Assembly (NCBI RefSeq): GCF_000292345.1
Contig: NZ_ALOU01000037.1
Coordinates: 1 to 64,000, forward strand
Direction of reading: 5' to 3'
DNA from: Cupriavidus sp. BIS7
GTDB taxonomy: Bacteria > Pseudomonadota > Gammaproteobacteria > Burkholderiales > Burkholderiaceae
Length of the DNA: 64,000 bases
Position 1 is the first letter of the stretch; every line of letters starts with the position of its first letter. Both the position numbers and the translations under genes were made by a program. Below the pieces are notes generated by a model that saw nothing but the letters and a program-made list of their open reading frames with translations, did not search any database and was not told the DNA's origin. This document shows positions 38,310-49,028 of the stretch, piece after piece.

Positions 38310-38340
38310 GTTTGGGGACTGATTACTTTCGGAGGCAGTG

Positions 38341-39537
38341 ATGGACTTTGACATGATCGAGACGGAGATTCAGGACGGCACCATCATCAAGGTGGTGGGC
38401 GTGGGCGGCGCGGGCGGCAATGCCGTGCAGCACATGATCAGCCGTGGCGTGCAGGGTGTGGAATTCATTTGCATGAATACCGACGCCCAAGCGCTCAAGC
38501 GCTCCTCGGCATCGCGCGTGCTGCAGCTCGGCAACACCGGCCTGGGTGCTGGTGCCAAGCCGGAAGTGGGCCGCAACTGCGCCGAGCAGGCGCGCGAGCA
38601 GATCGCCGATGCCCTGCGCGGTGCGCACATGGTCTTCATCACTGCCGGCATGGGCGGCGGTACCGGTACGGGTGCCGCGCCGATCGTGGCGCAGGTGGCC
38701 AAGGAAATGGGCATCCTGACCGTGGGCGTGGTCAGCAAGCCGTTCGACTTCGAAGGCGCGCGCCGTGCCAAGGTGGCCGAGCACGGTTCCGGCGAACTGG
38801 AGTCGTCGGTGGACTCGCTGATCGTGGTGCTCAACGAGAAGCTGTTCGAAGTCATGGGCGACGACGCCGAGATGGACAAGTGCTTCCAGTGCGCCGATGA
38901 CGTGCTGCACAACGCCGTGGCCGGCATCGCCGAAATCATCAACGTGGACGGTCTGGTGAACGTCGACTTCGAAGACGTGAAGACGGTGATGGGCGAACAG
39001 GGCAAGGCCATGATGGGCACGGCAACCGTGTCCGGCGTGGATCGCGCCCGCCTGGCCGCCGAGCAGGCCGTGGCCAGCCCGCTGCTCGAAGGCGTGGACC
39101 TGTCCGGCGCGCGCGGCGTGCTGGTCAACATCACGGCCAGCCGCTCGCTGAAGCTGTCGGAAACCAAGGAAGTCATGAACACGATCCGCAGCTATGCCGC
39201 GGAAGACGCGACCGTGATCTTCGGTACGGTGTACGACGATTCGATGAGCGACGCACTGCGCGTGACCGTTGTGGCCACGGGTCTGGGTCGTTCGGCCAAG
39301 AAGCAGCAGCCGATGACGCTGCTGAAGACCGGTACGGACAACATCCCGGTGCAGATGATGGCTGGCCTGACCGCTGCTGCTGCCCCGGCGCATGCATCGC
39401 CGGACTACAGTGGCCTGGACACCCCGGCTGTGTGGCGCAGCTCGCGCGAGTCGGCGTCCGCCCACGTGGCGGCGCTGCAGGAGAAGGGCGTGGATACGTA
39501 CGATATCCCGGCCTTCCTGCGCAAGCAGGCAGACTGA
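38341..39537 (+). CDS. ftsZ: Cell division protein FtsZ
   Basis: A 398-residue tubulin-like GTPase that forms the Z-ring. IKVVGVGGAGGNAVQHM opens the GTPase fold, the tubulin signature GGGTGTG is at 105-111, NVDFEDVKTVM is the T7 region with the catalytic Asp, and the C-terminal conserved peptide is DIPAFLRKQ. The ATG at 38341 has GGAGG 5 nt upstream; the GTG one codon earlier is only 2 nt away and less likely. The linker before the C-terminal peptide is about 65 residues. It is the last gene of the dcw cluster. Confidence 0.97.
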   Translation: MDFDMIETEIQDGTIIKVVGVGGAGGNAVQHMISRGVQGVEFICMNTDAQALKRSSASRVLQLGNTGLGAGAKPEVGRNCAEQAREQIADALRGAHMVFITAGMGGGTGTGAAPIVAQVAKEMGILTVGVVSKPFDFEGARRAKVAEHGSGELESSVDSLIVVLNEKLFEVMGDDAEMDKCFQCADDVLHNAVAGIAEIINVDGLVNVDFEDVKTVMGEQGKAMMGTATVSGVDRARLAAEQAVASPLLEGVDLSGARGVLVNITASRSLKLSETKEVMNTIRSYAAEDATVIFGTVYDDSMSDALRVTVVATGLGRSAKKQQPMTLLKTGTDNIPVQMMAGLTAAAAPAHASPDYSGLDTPAVWRSSRESASAHVAALQEKGVDTYDIPAFLRKQAD

Positions 39538-39785
39538 GCTGGGCTCCGGCAGGGCAGCGGCCGCGGCCGCGCGCCTGACGGGTTGCAGGCAGGTTCCTAA
39601 CGCGTCGCCTGAGCGCTCCCTATCCGCTCGACGATTGCAGGGCCTGACGTGATCCGTTAGTGCGCCCGGCTGCGCCGCACCCGCGCCGAAAGCAGTCCGT
39701 CCGCATCCCGTTGCCGGGCAGGCAGGCCATCGGCCGCCTCCCCGGACTGGTTTCCCGCCTCCCAGCGGCGGGATGTGTCCTTGTC

Positions 39786-39821
39786 CGCGCGGCGCGTGCA
39801 TACGACGCGCCGCGCGGCGTT
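39786..39821 (+). terminator. Probable terminator after ftsZ
   Basis: CGCGCGGCGCGT (39786-39797), loop GCATACG, ACGCGCCGCGCG (39805-39816), then GCGTTT. The stem is strong but the T-run is only three, and the element is 250 bp after ftsZ. A terminator or a stable 3' end structure is likely. Confidence 0.45.
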
Positions 39822-39875
39822 TATGCACCATGCTGATTGCCCTGCACCTGAAGCGAGGATTCGCGAATGCGGCGC

Positions 39876-39904
39876 TTGGTTGTGGCGGCATCCGCCCCTA
39901 TGAT
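39876..39904 (+). promoter_or_regulatory. Promoter of the peroxiredoxin gene
   Basis: TTGGTT (-35), a 17-bp spacer and TATGAT (-10) match sigma70 well. The start codon follows about 35 bp downstream, leaving a short leader with GAGAGGATGAGG as ribosome site region. This separates the gene from the dcw transcript. Confidence 0.55.
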
Positions 39905-39939
39905 GCAGGCAGGGTTTCTACCGAGAGGATGAGGCTTCC

Positions 39940-40446
39940 ATGATCGCCGTAGGTCAACGCGTCCCTGACGCCACGTTGTATGAGTATTTCGAAACCGAAT
40001 CCGGCGGCTGCGCGCTCGGTCCGAACGCGTTTCCGGTGGCCGAACTGATCAAGGGACGCAAGATTGTTGTCTTTGGCCTGCCTGGCGCCTTCACGCCAAC
40101 CTGCTCGGCGAAGCACGTACCCGGCTATGTGAAACAGTACGACGCGCTGCGCGCCGCCGGCATCGACGAGATCTGGTGCCACGCGGTCAACGACGCCTTT
40201 GTGATGGGTGCGTGGGCGCGCGAGCAGCAATCGGCCGGTAAGGTCCGCATGATGGCCGACGGTGCGGCGCAATGGGCCAGGGCCCTCGGCCTGGATCAGG
40301 ACCTGACGCAGCGTGGCCTGGGCGTCCGCGCCAAACGCTATGCGATGGTGCTCGACGACGGTGTGGTTACCCACCTGTTCGTCGAAGAACCCGGCGAGTT
40401 CAAGGTCAGCAGTGCCGAATCGGTGCTTGAAGCGTTGCGCGCGTGA
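39940..40446 (+). CDS. Peroxiredoxin (Prx5-type)
   Basis: A 168-residue thiol peroxidase of the Prx5/redoxin group. The peroxidatic Cys is in PGAFTPTCS (about 48-56), with a supporting Thr and the conserved Arg further on in RAKRYAMVLDDGVV. It reduces peroxides using a thiol donor, probably glutathione or glutaredoxin. No signal peptide is seen, so it is cytoplasmic. A peroxiredoxin between ftsZ and lpxC is a familiar arrangement in Burkholderiaceae. It has its own promoter and lies 153 bp before lpxC. Confidence 0.92.
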   Translation: MIAVGQRVPDATLYEYFETESGGCALGPNAFPVAELIKGRKIVVFGLPGAFTPTCSAKHVPGYVKQYDALRAAGIDEIWCHAVNDAFVMGAWAREQQSAGKVRMMADGAAQWARALGLDQDLTQRGLGVRAKRYAMVLDDGVVTHLFVEEPGEFKVSSAESVLEALRA

Positions 40447-40580
40447 CACGCAATATTGGGCGGAAGTGCACGATGAGCATCATTCGTAACGCTGCCTAAC
40501 ACCCCGAAACAAAGTGGTGCAGCGCAATATACCGAGTGGTGGTAGAATCGCATTATTAGAATTTACGCCCAATAGCTTTT

Positions 40581-40586
40581 TATAAT
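40581..40586 (+). promoter_or_regulatory. Candidate -10 box of lpxC
   Basis: TATAAT lies 13 bp before the lpxC ATG, in an AT-rich patch. No good -35 is found at 16-18 bp. If used, the leader would be only about 6-8 nt, leaving little room for a ribosome site, so an upstream start is also possible. Confidence 0.3.
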
Positions 40587-40599
40587 AGTTGAGGCCGTC

Positions 40600-41517
40600 A
40601 TGCTCAAACAGCGCACAATCAAATCCCTTGTGAAGACGGTTGGTATCGGTTTGCACTCGGGCCGCAAAGTGACGCTGACCCTGCGACCGGCCCCGGCTGA
40701 TACCGGCATCGTCTTTACGCGTGTCGATCTGCCCGAAGCGGTTGAGATCCCCGCGGCGGCTTCGGCCATCGGCGATACCCGCCTGGCTTCGGTACTGCAG
40801 AAGAACGGCGCACGCGTTTCCACCGTCGAACACCTGATGTCGGCCTGCGCCGGCCTGGGTGTGGACAATCTTTACGTGGACGTCGACGCCGAGGAAATCC
40901 CGATCATGGACGGCAGTGCTGCGTCGTTCGTGTTCCTGCTGCAGTCGGCCGGCATCGAAGAACAGCCCGCCGCCAAGCGCTTTATTCGTGTGAAGAAGGC
41001 GGTGGAAGTCCGCGAAGGCGACAAGCTTGCCCGCCTGGAACCGTACTTCGGCTTCAAGCTCGCATTTACGATCGACTTCCGTCATCCGGCCGTCGACAAG
41101 ACCGGCCAGACCTTCTCGATCGACTTCGCTGACACCAGCTACGTCCGCGAGATCGCACGTGCCCGCACATTCGGCTTTGCGCACGAAGTGGAAGCACTGC
41201 GCGAGATGGGCCTGGCCCGTGGCGGCAGCCTCGACAATGCGATCGTGCTCGACGAGCACCGCATGCTCAACAACGAGGAACTGCGCTATGGCGACGAGTT
41301 CGTACGCCACAAGATCCTCGACGCCATCGGCGATCTGTACGTGGTTGGCCATCCGCTGATTGCCTCGTACGTTGCGCACAAGTCGGGCCACGGCCTGAAC
41401 AACCAGTTGCTGCGTGCACTGCTGGCGGATCAGGAAGCGTTTGAGTTTGTGACGTTCGACAAGGTCGAGGAAGCGCCCGCTGCGTTCCTGCCGCAGATTC
41501 AGCCGGCATTTGCCTGA
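40600..41517 (+). CDS. lpxC: UDP-3-O-acyl-N-acetylglucosamine deacetylase LpxC
   Basis: A 305-residue zinc deacetylase, the first committed step of lipid A synthesis. [20 protein letters not shown] is the standard N-terminus. STVEHLMSA carries the first zinc His (about residue 79), and [17 protein letters not shown] supplies the second His and Asp. The catalytic base is in the [13 protein letters not shown] region and the C-terminal His in GHGLNN. Full length. A strong terminator follows. Confidence 0.96.
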   Translation: MLKQRTIKSLVKTVGIGLHSGRKVTLTLRPAPADTGIVFTRVDLPEAVEIPAAASAIGDTRLASVLQKNGARVSTVEHLMSACAGLGVDNLYVDVDAEEIPIMDGSAASFVFLLQSAGIEEQPAAKRFIRVKKAVEVREGDKLARLEPYFGFKLAFTIDFRHPAVDKTGQTFSIDFADTSYVREIARARTFGFAHEVEALREMGLARGGSLDNAIVLDEHRMLNNEELRYGDEFVRHKILDAIGDLYVVGHPLIASYVAHKSGHGLNNQLLRALLADQEAFEFVTFDKVEEAPAAFLPQIQPAFA

Positions 41518-41536
41518 TCGGCAAGCCCCGCAAGAC

Positions 41537-41569
41537 AAAACCCCGCGTTCGACAGACGCGGGGTTTTTT
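41537..41569 (+). terminator. Rho-independent terminator of lpxC
   Basis: AAAACCCCGCGT (41537-41548), a 7-nt loop, ACGCGGGGTTTT (41556-41567) then more T (six T in total). The A-run on the left makes it usable in both directions, which fits the convergent dciA gene ending at 41606. Confidence 0.92.
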
Positions 41570-41605
41570 CATTTGTGTCCGGATTCAGGCCCAGGCTAGG
41601 TCACG

Positions 41606-42109
41606 CTACCGATGATGCGCCAGCAGTGCCTCCACGGCATCCTTCAGTGGCGATGCCTCAAGGCTGTGCGCCAGCGCATCCATGCTCCGCAGGCCCGTCG
41701 GTGGAATGTTGGCGGTGCGCGGCTTGCGCTCGACCGGCCCGGTGTCCCAGTCGCCGCGCCCGACCTCCGGTTGTACCCGCACACGGATTGCGGTAACCTG
41801 CGAGCCCCGCTGTTGCAGCCGGGAAAGTAGGGTCGGCACCACCTGTCGGACCCGTGCGGCCGCCGCACCATGTGCGGCCAGCAACAGCAGCGTCTGCTCC
41901 GTTTGCGGTCCCCGGTTGTCGGTCTTGACGCCGGCCACGGCGATGCCGGCCCGCATGCCTTGCGGCAGGAGCGACAGGACTTCCGCTTCCAGTGACGCCA
42001 GTTCGCGCGCCGTCTGCATCAGCGTCGAGACTGGCCCGGCCTTGGCCAGCCAGTCGTTGAGTGGCTTGGCCGATGCGGTCTGGTGAGCGTGGTGGGTAAA
42101 CATGCGCAT
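41606..42109 (-). CDS. DciA family protein (DUF721)
   Basis: A 167-residue protein of the DUF721/DciA family, the ancestral bacterial helicase loader that helps place DnaB. The conserved N-terminal pattern (LNDWLAKAGPVSTLMQTARELASLEAEVLSLLPQ) and the family's KH-like core (VAGVKTDNRGPQTEQTLLLLAAHGAAAARVRQVVPTLLSRLQQ) are visible. A basic, disordered-looking C-terminal part follows. The ATG two codons in (MFTHH) is an alternative start. It is convergent with lpxC and divergent from the M23 peptidase, near secA, an arrangement often seen for this family. Confidence 0.8.
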   Translation of the reverse strand: MRMFTHHAHQTASAKPLNDWLAKAGPVSTLMQTARELASLEAEVLSLLPQGMRAGIAVAGVKTDNRGPQTEQTLLLLAAHGAAAARVRQVVPTLLSRLQQRGSQVTAIRVRVQPEVGRGDWDTGPVERKPRTANIPPTGLRSMDALAHSLEASPLKDAVEALLAHHR

Positions 42110-42212
42110 GCGCGCATTCTAGCGCGCAATCCTTGCCCGTCCGAGAGCCGGGATGCCTTTGCCCGCGTGCGCACCGGGCCGGATGGCCCTGTTTTTCGGT
42201 TGGGGGATGGTC

Positions 42213-43157
42213 ATGCAAATCATCGTGCTGCATCCGCGAGAGCCGCGGGTGTTCCGTTTCCGGCTCACGCGGCTGCGCGTGGTACTGCTGGTCCTCGCAC
42301 TAAGCGCGCTCGTCGCCGCGGCCTCGTCAGGCGTGACCTGGCTCGTGGCGCGCACCCAGGGCGCGCCCGAGGCCTCGCGGCAGGCGCGCGACAATGCCTA
42401 TCTGCGTCAGAATCTGGCCGTGCTGGCGACCCGCGTGGGCGAGCTTCAGGCGCAGATGGTCCGGCTCGATGCGCTCGGGGAACGGGTCTCGGGTTTGGCC
42501 GGCATCGCTCCGCAAGATTTCGATTTCCGCCATCGCCCCGCACGTGGCGGCCCGGCCGCACCGGCGCTATCGAGCGAACTCACGTTGCCTGAACTGCGCG
42601 ACGAACTGACGCGCCTTGGCCAGCAGGCCGAGCACCGCGCTGACTACTTCGACGTAATAGAAACCGCACTGATGGATCGCCAGTTCCGTGAGCGGCGCAT
42701 CCCCAGCGTGATGCCCGTGGCCACCGGCTACGATGGATCGGGCTTTGGCGCGCGCATCGATCCATTTACCGGCCGCCGTACCCGCCACGATGGCGTGGAC
42801 TTCGTGGCGCCGCCCGGCACGCCGATCCTGGCGGCGGCAGGCGGTGTCGTGGTGGCCGCAGAATGGCACAACGAGTACGGCAACATGATCGACATCGATC
42901 ATGGCAACGGGCTCAAGACCCGCTACGCCCACGCGTCGAAAACGCTGGTCAGGGTGGGTGATCTCGTCCGGCCCGGCCAGATGATTGCCCGGGTCGGCAG
43001 CACGGGCCGCTCAACCGGAGCCCATCTGCATTTCGAGGTCCATGTGAACGGCGTGCCACGTAATCCGGGCGGGTTCCTGAATGCGGCTGCGCCGGCACCG
43101 GCACCTGAATCGCTGGCGTCCGCGCCAGTGCCGACCGACCGCACGGCCATTCGCTGA
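42213..43157 (+). CDS. M23 family metallopeptidase (LytM/EnvC-like)
   Basis: A 314-residue membrane-anchored peptidoglycan hydrolase or its activator. The start at 42213 has GGGGGA 5 nt upstream. A membrane segment (VVLLVLALSALVAAASSGVTWLV, about 25-47) is followed by a coiled coil and the M23 domain. There, zinc ligands are in RTRHDGVDF (first His/Asp), and HLHFEV near the end holds the last His. DPFTGRRT, WHNEYGNMIDIDHGNG and GSTGRSTGAHLH are family blocks. All ligands appear intact, so it is likely catalytic. It lies upstream of secA, as in related genomes. Confidence 0.88.
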   Translation: MQIIVLHPREPRVFRFRLTRLRVVLLVLALSALVAAASSGVTWLVARTQGAPEASRQARDNAYLRQNLAVLATRVGELQAQMVRLDALGERVSGLAGIAPQDFDFRHRPARGGPAAPALSSELTLPELRDELTRLGQQAEHRADYFDVIETALMDRQFRERRIPSVMPVATGYDGSGFGARIDPFTGRRTRHDGVDFVAPPGTPILAAAGGVVVAAEWHNEYGNMIDIDHGNGLKTRYAHASKTLVRVGDLVRPGQMIARVGSTGRSTGAHLHFEVHVNGVPRNPGGFLNAAAPAPAPESLASAPVPTDRTAIR

Positions 43158-43401
43158 TCCCGCCCCAGCGTACGCGGAACATTGAAGTCCGTGGTGTTGT
43201 CCCAACCTGACGGCCAGACTGACCGACCGATGTATTTCCAGCCGCCGCCGGGGCATGTTGCGCCCACGCAGAATCTGTGCTGGCAACGGTCCGGTCAGGA
43301 CATCGGCACATGATAAACTCGGCGTTTCGCGCCAATCTACCCATTACTCGCGCAAGGCTGTCCGGTTTGCTAACGGGCCCTCGCGCAGGTGAAAGCACTC
43401 G

Positions 43402-46194
<2,793 letters not shown>

Positions 46195-46270
46195 AGCCTC
46201 CGGCCACTGCCATTACCGCCGATGAAGGTGCGACCGAGACCGTCGCGCCTTCGTCGACAAATATCCCGAG

Positions 46271-46303
46271 CATGCCCGCTTGACCCCGCGTCAAGCGGGC
46301 ATG
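46271..46303. terminator. 14-bp hairpin between secA and argJ
   Basis: CATGCCCGCTTGAC (46271-46284) pairs perfectly with GTCAAGCGGGCATG (46290-46303) over a 5-nt CCCGC loop. No T-run follows (TTCGTC), so it may be a transcript end structure for secA or a stem in the argJ leader, 40 bp before the argJ ATG. Confidence 0.6.
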
Positions 46304-46343
46304 TTCGTCAGGAACCAGTCAATTTGCAGTAAAGGAAACGATC

Positions 46344-47570
46344 ATGCCCGTGAACCTGCCCCTGCCTCAGGCAGAAAACCTGAAATCCGTCGCCGGCGTC
46401 GAGCTCGGCTGGGCCGAAGCTGGCATCCGCAAGGCCAATCGCAAGGACGTGCTGGTGGTCCGCGTGGCCGAGGGCAGCACCGTGGCGGGTGTGTTCACGC
46501 AGAACCGCTTCTGCGCCGCGCCGGTGCAGGTCTGCCGTGAACACCTTGCCGCAGGCGTCGGAATCCGCGCGATCGTGGTCAACACGGGCAACGCCAACGC
46601 CGGTACCGGCGAGCCGGGCCTGGCCGCCGCCCGCGCCACGTGCGATGCACTGGCCAAGGCGCTCGCCATTCAGCCGAACCAGGTGCTGCCGTTCTCGACC
46701 GGCGTGATCCTGGAGCAGCTCCCGGTCGATCGCCTGACCGCCGCGCTGCCGACGGCCATCGCCAATGCGCGCGCCGACAACTGGCTGGCTGCCGCCGAGT
46801 CGATCATGACTACCGATACGCAGCCGAAGGCCGCATCGCGCACGGTGCAGATCGACGGCAAGACCGTGACGCTCTCGGGCATCAGCAAGGGCGCCGGCAT
46901 GATTCGTCCGAACATGGCCACGATGCTCGGCTTCATCGCCATGGACGCCGCCGTGGCACAGCCGGTGCTGCAGAAGCTGGTGTCGCACGCGGCCGATCAC
47001 TCGTTCAACAGCATCACGATCGATGGCGATACATCGACCAATGACTCGTTCGTGCTGATTGCCTCGGGCAAGGCCGGTGTGTCGATCGACCGTGCCGAGG
47101 GCGCGGGCTTCGAAGCGCTGCGCGATGCCGTGACGGCGCTGGCCCAGGAACTGGCCCAGATGATCGTGCGCGACGGCGAAGGTGCCACCAAGCTGATGAC
47201 GATCCGCGTGGAAGGCGGCAAGAGCGTGGCCGAGTGCCGCCAGATTGCCTACGCCGTGGCCCATTCGCCGCTGGTCAAGACGGCGTTCTACGCATCGGAC
47301 CCCAACCTTGGCCGCATTCTGGCTGCCATCGGCTATGCCGGCGTGAACGATCTTGACGTCGACCGCGTGAACCTGTGGCTCGATGACGTCTGGGTGGCGC
47401 GCGATGGCGGCCGCAACCCCGAATATCGCGAGGAAGACGGCCAGCGCGTGATGAAGCAGGCCGAGATCACGGTGCGCATCGCACTGGGCCGTGGCGACGC
47501 CGAAGCAACGGTGTGGACGTGCGACCTGTCGCATGACTACGTGTCCATCAACGCCGACTACCGTTCGTAA
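46344..47570 (+). CDS. argJ: Bifunctional ornithine acetyltransferase / N-acetylglutamate synthase
   Basis: A 408-residue arginine-pathway enzyme that moves the acetyl group from N-acetylornithine to glutamate and can use acetyl-CoA. The self-cleavage/nucleophile site is in [19 protein letters not shown], with the catalytic Thr of MATML splitting the protein into alpha and beta chains. [13 protein letters not shown] and DGDTSTNDS are family blocks. AAAGGAAACGATC just before the ATG supports the start. The next gene begins 18 bp downstream, so it may be the first gene of a small operon. Confidence 0.95.
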   Translation: MPVNLPLPQAENLKSVAGVELGWAEAGIRKANRKDVLVVRVAEGSTVAGVFTQNRFCAAPVQVCREHLAAGVGIRAIVVNTGNANAGTGEPGLAAARATCDALAKALAIQPNQVLPFSTGVILEQLPVDRLTAALPTAIANARADNWLAAAESIMTTDTQPKAASRTVQIDGKTVTLSGISKGAGMIRPNMATMLGFIAMDAAVAQPVLQKLVSHAADHSFNSITIDGDTSTNDSFVLIASGKAGVSIDRAEGAGFEALRDAVTALAQELAQMIVRDGEGATKLMTIRVEGGKSVAECRQIAYAVAHSPLVKTAFYASDPNLGRILAAIGYAGVNDLDVDRVNLWLDDVWVARDGGRNPEYREEDGQRVMKQAEITVRIALGRGDAEATVWTCDLSHDYVSINADYRS

Positions 47571-47588
47571 TTCCGGAAGAACCGCACC

Positions 47589-48500
47589 ATGTCTGACCTC
47601 GCTGCCCGCCTCGATGGCTTCCTCGCCCGTCTCGAACAATGGCTGCCGCCGGAACTGACCGAAGCGGACTGGAAGGAGGCGGTGGCGTTCCGCTGGCGCA
47701 AGCGCCAGAGCCTGCTCGGCAACATTGGCTATCTGCAGGCGGTTCGCCAGCTTCCGCCGATCCACCTGGACGATCTCAAGAACATCGATCGCCAGAAGGA
47801 TGCGATCGTGGCCAATACACGCCAGTTCGTGAACCGCCTCCCGGCCAACAACGTGCTGCTGACCGGCGCACGCGGCACGGGCAAGTCGTCGTTGATCAAG
47901 GCCTGCCTGAACGCATTCGTGAAGGACGGGCTGCGTCTGGTCGAAGTGGACAAGGATGACCTGGGCGATCTCGGCGATATCGTCGAGCAACTGGCCCAGC
48001 GCCCTGAGCGCTTTGCGATCTTCTGCGATGATCTGTCGTTCGAGGAGGGTGAGTCGGGCTACAAATCGCTGAAGTCGGCGCTGGACGGCTCGGTGGCCGC
48101 GCAATCGGACAACGTGCTGATCTATGCCACGTCGAATCGCCGCCATCTGTTGCCCGAGTACATGAAGGACAACGAGACCTACCAGCACATGGCCGATGGC
48201 GAGATCCATCCGGGCGAAGTGGTGGAAGAGAAGATCTCGCTGTCCGAGCGCTTTGGCCTGTGGCTGTCGTTCTATCCGCCGAAGCAGGACGAGTACCTGG
48301 CCATCGTTGCCCACTGGCTCGCGCACTTTGGCTGCACGCCGGCCGATATCGAAGCGGCGCGTGGCGACGCACTGGTCTGGGCGCTCGAACGCGGTTCGCG
48401 CTCGGGCCGCGTGGCGTGGCAGTTTGCGCGCGACTGGGGCGGCAAGCACGGCAAGCCGTTTGTGGCAGACCTGGCGGCGGATGATGGTGACAAGGCATGA
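47589..48500 (+). CDS. AAA ATP-binding protein (DUF815 family)
   Basis: A 303-residue ATPase of unknown role. Walker A is GARGTGKSS (93-101) and Walker B lies in RFAIFCDDLSFEEG (about 142-155), followed by LKSALDGSVAAQSDNVLIYATSNRRHLLPEY (sensor 1 with Asn). An arginine-rich C-terminal region closes the AAA fold. The DUF815 family is widespread and often found beside argJ and a Nudix gene in Burkholderiaceae. It starts 18 bp after argJ and overlaps the Nudix gene by ATGA. Function is not established. Confidence 0.85.
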   Translation: MSDLAARLDGFLARLEQWLPPELTEADWKEAVAFRWRKRQSLLGNIGYLQAVRQLPPIHLDDLKNIDRQKDAIVANTRQFVNRLPANNVLLTGARGTGKSSLIKACLNAFVKDGLRLVEVDKDDLGDLGDIVEQLAQRPERFAIFCDDLSFEEGESGYKSLKSALDGSVAAQSDNVLIYATSNRRHLLPEYMKDNETYQHMADGEIHPGEVVEEKISLSERFGLWLSFYPPKQDEYLAIVAHWLAHFGCTPADIEAARGDALVWALERGSRSGRVAWQFARDWGGKHGKPFVADLAADDGDKA

Positions 48501-48970
48501 GTGGTCAGGCCCAAACCGCAGAATCCGCTGCAACAACCGCTGAAACCGTGAAGACGGCCGACGGGCAGACTCGCAAGGTTACCGAGGTGGCTGTCGGCGT
48601 GATGATCCAGCCCGACGGCCGTTTCCTGCTGGCACAGCGCCCGGCGGGCAAGCCATACGAAGGCTACTGGGAATTCCCGGGCGGCAAGCTGGAGCCCGGT
48701 GAGTCGGTGGAAGCGGCGCTGGCGCGCGAGCTGCACGAAGAACTCGGGCTCGATATCCTGCGCAGCGAACGCTGGCATACGCTCGAGCACGATTACCCGC
48801 ACGCCTATGTGCGCCTGTATTTCTGCAAGGTAACCGACTGGCGCGGCGAGCCGGTTGGCCGGGAGGGGCAGGCGTTTTCCTGGCAGGCGGTGCCGGTTGA
48901 TGTGGGGCCGCTATTGCCGGCGACGATTCCCGTCGTCGAGTGGCTGGCGGAAGAATCCCGCGCAAGCTGA
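48497..48970 (+). CDS. Nudix hydrolase (MutT-like)
   Basis: A 157-residue Nudix enzyme. After a 30-residue low-complexity N-terminus, VAVGVMIQPDGRFLLAQRPAGKPYEGYWEFP leads into the Nudix box (62-84) with the pattern G-x5-E-x7-REL-x-EE-x-G: GGKLEPGESVEAALARELHEELG. The MutT-type substrate (8-oxo-dGTP) is likely from overall resemblance but not proven. It overlaps the DUF815 ATPase gene by ATGA. 58 bp separate it from the OPT transporter gene. Confidence 0.88.
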   Translation: MSGQAQTAESAATTAETVKTADGQTRKVTEVAVGVMIQPDGRFLLAQRPAGKPYEGYWEFPGGKLEPGESVEAALARELHEELGLDILRSERWHTLEHDYPHAYVRLYFCKVTDWRGEPVGREGQAFSWQAVPVDVGPLLPATIPVVEWLAEESRAS

Positions 48971-49028
48971 AATCGATGCCCGGCTCCGGCCGGGCAAATT
49001 TTTTTCCAACAAAAACTCAGGAGGCTCC

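Larger units (their letters stand above)
39538..39939. promoter_or_regulatory. Gene-free region after ftsZ with hairpin and peroxiredoxin promoter
   Basis: About 400 bp with no supportable ORF. It contains a perfect 12-bp stem (39786-39797 with 39805-39816, 7-nt loop) that probably ends the dcw transcript, and a promoter TTGGTT (39876-39881), 17-bp spacer, TATGAT (39899-39904) ahead of the peroxiredoxin gene. The rest is GC-rich with smaller inverted repeats. Confidence 0.5.

Noticed and set aside
38323..39891. A 522-codon open frame antisense to ftsZ
   Set aside because: It runs through ftsZ and its terminator region, and has no independent promoter or family motif.
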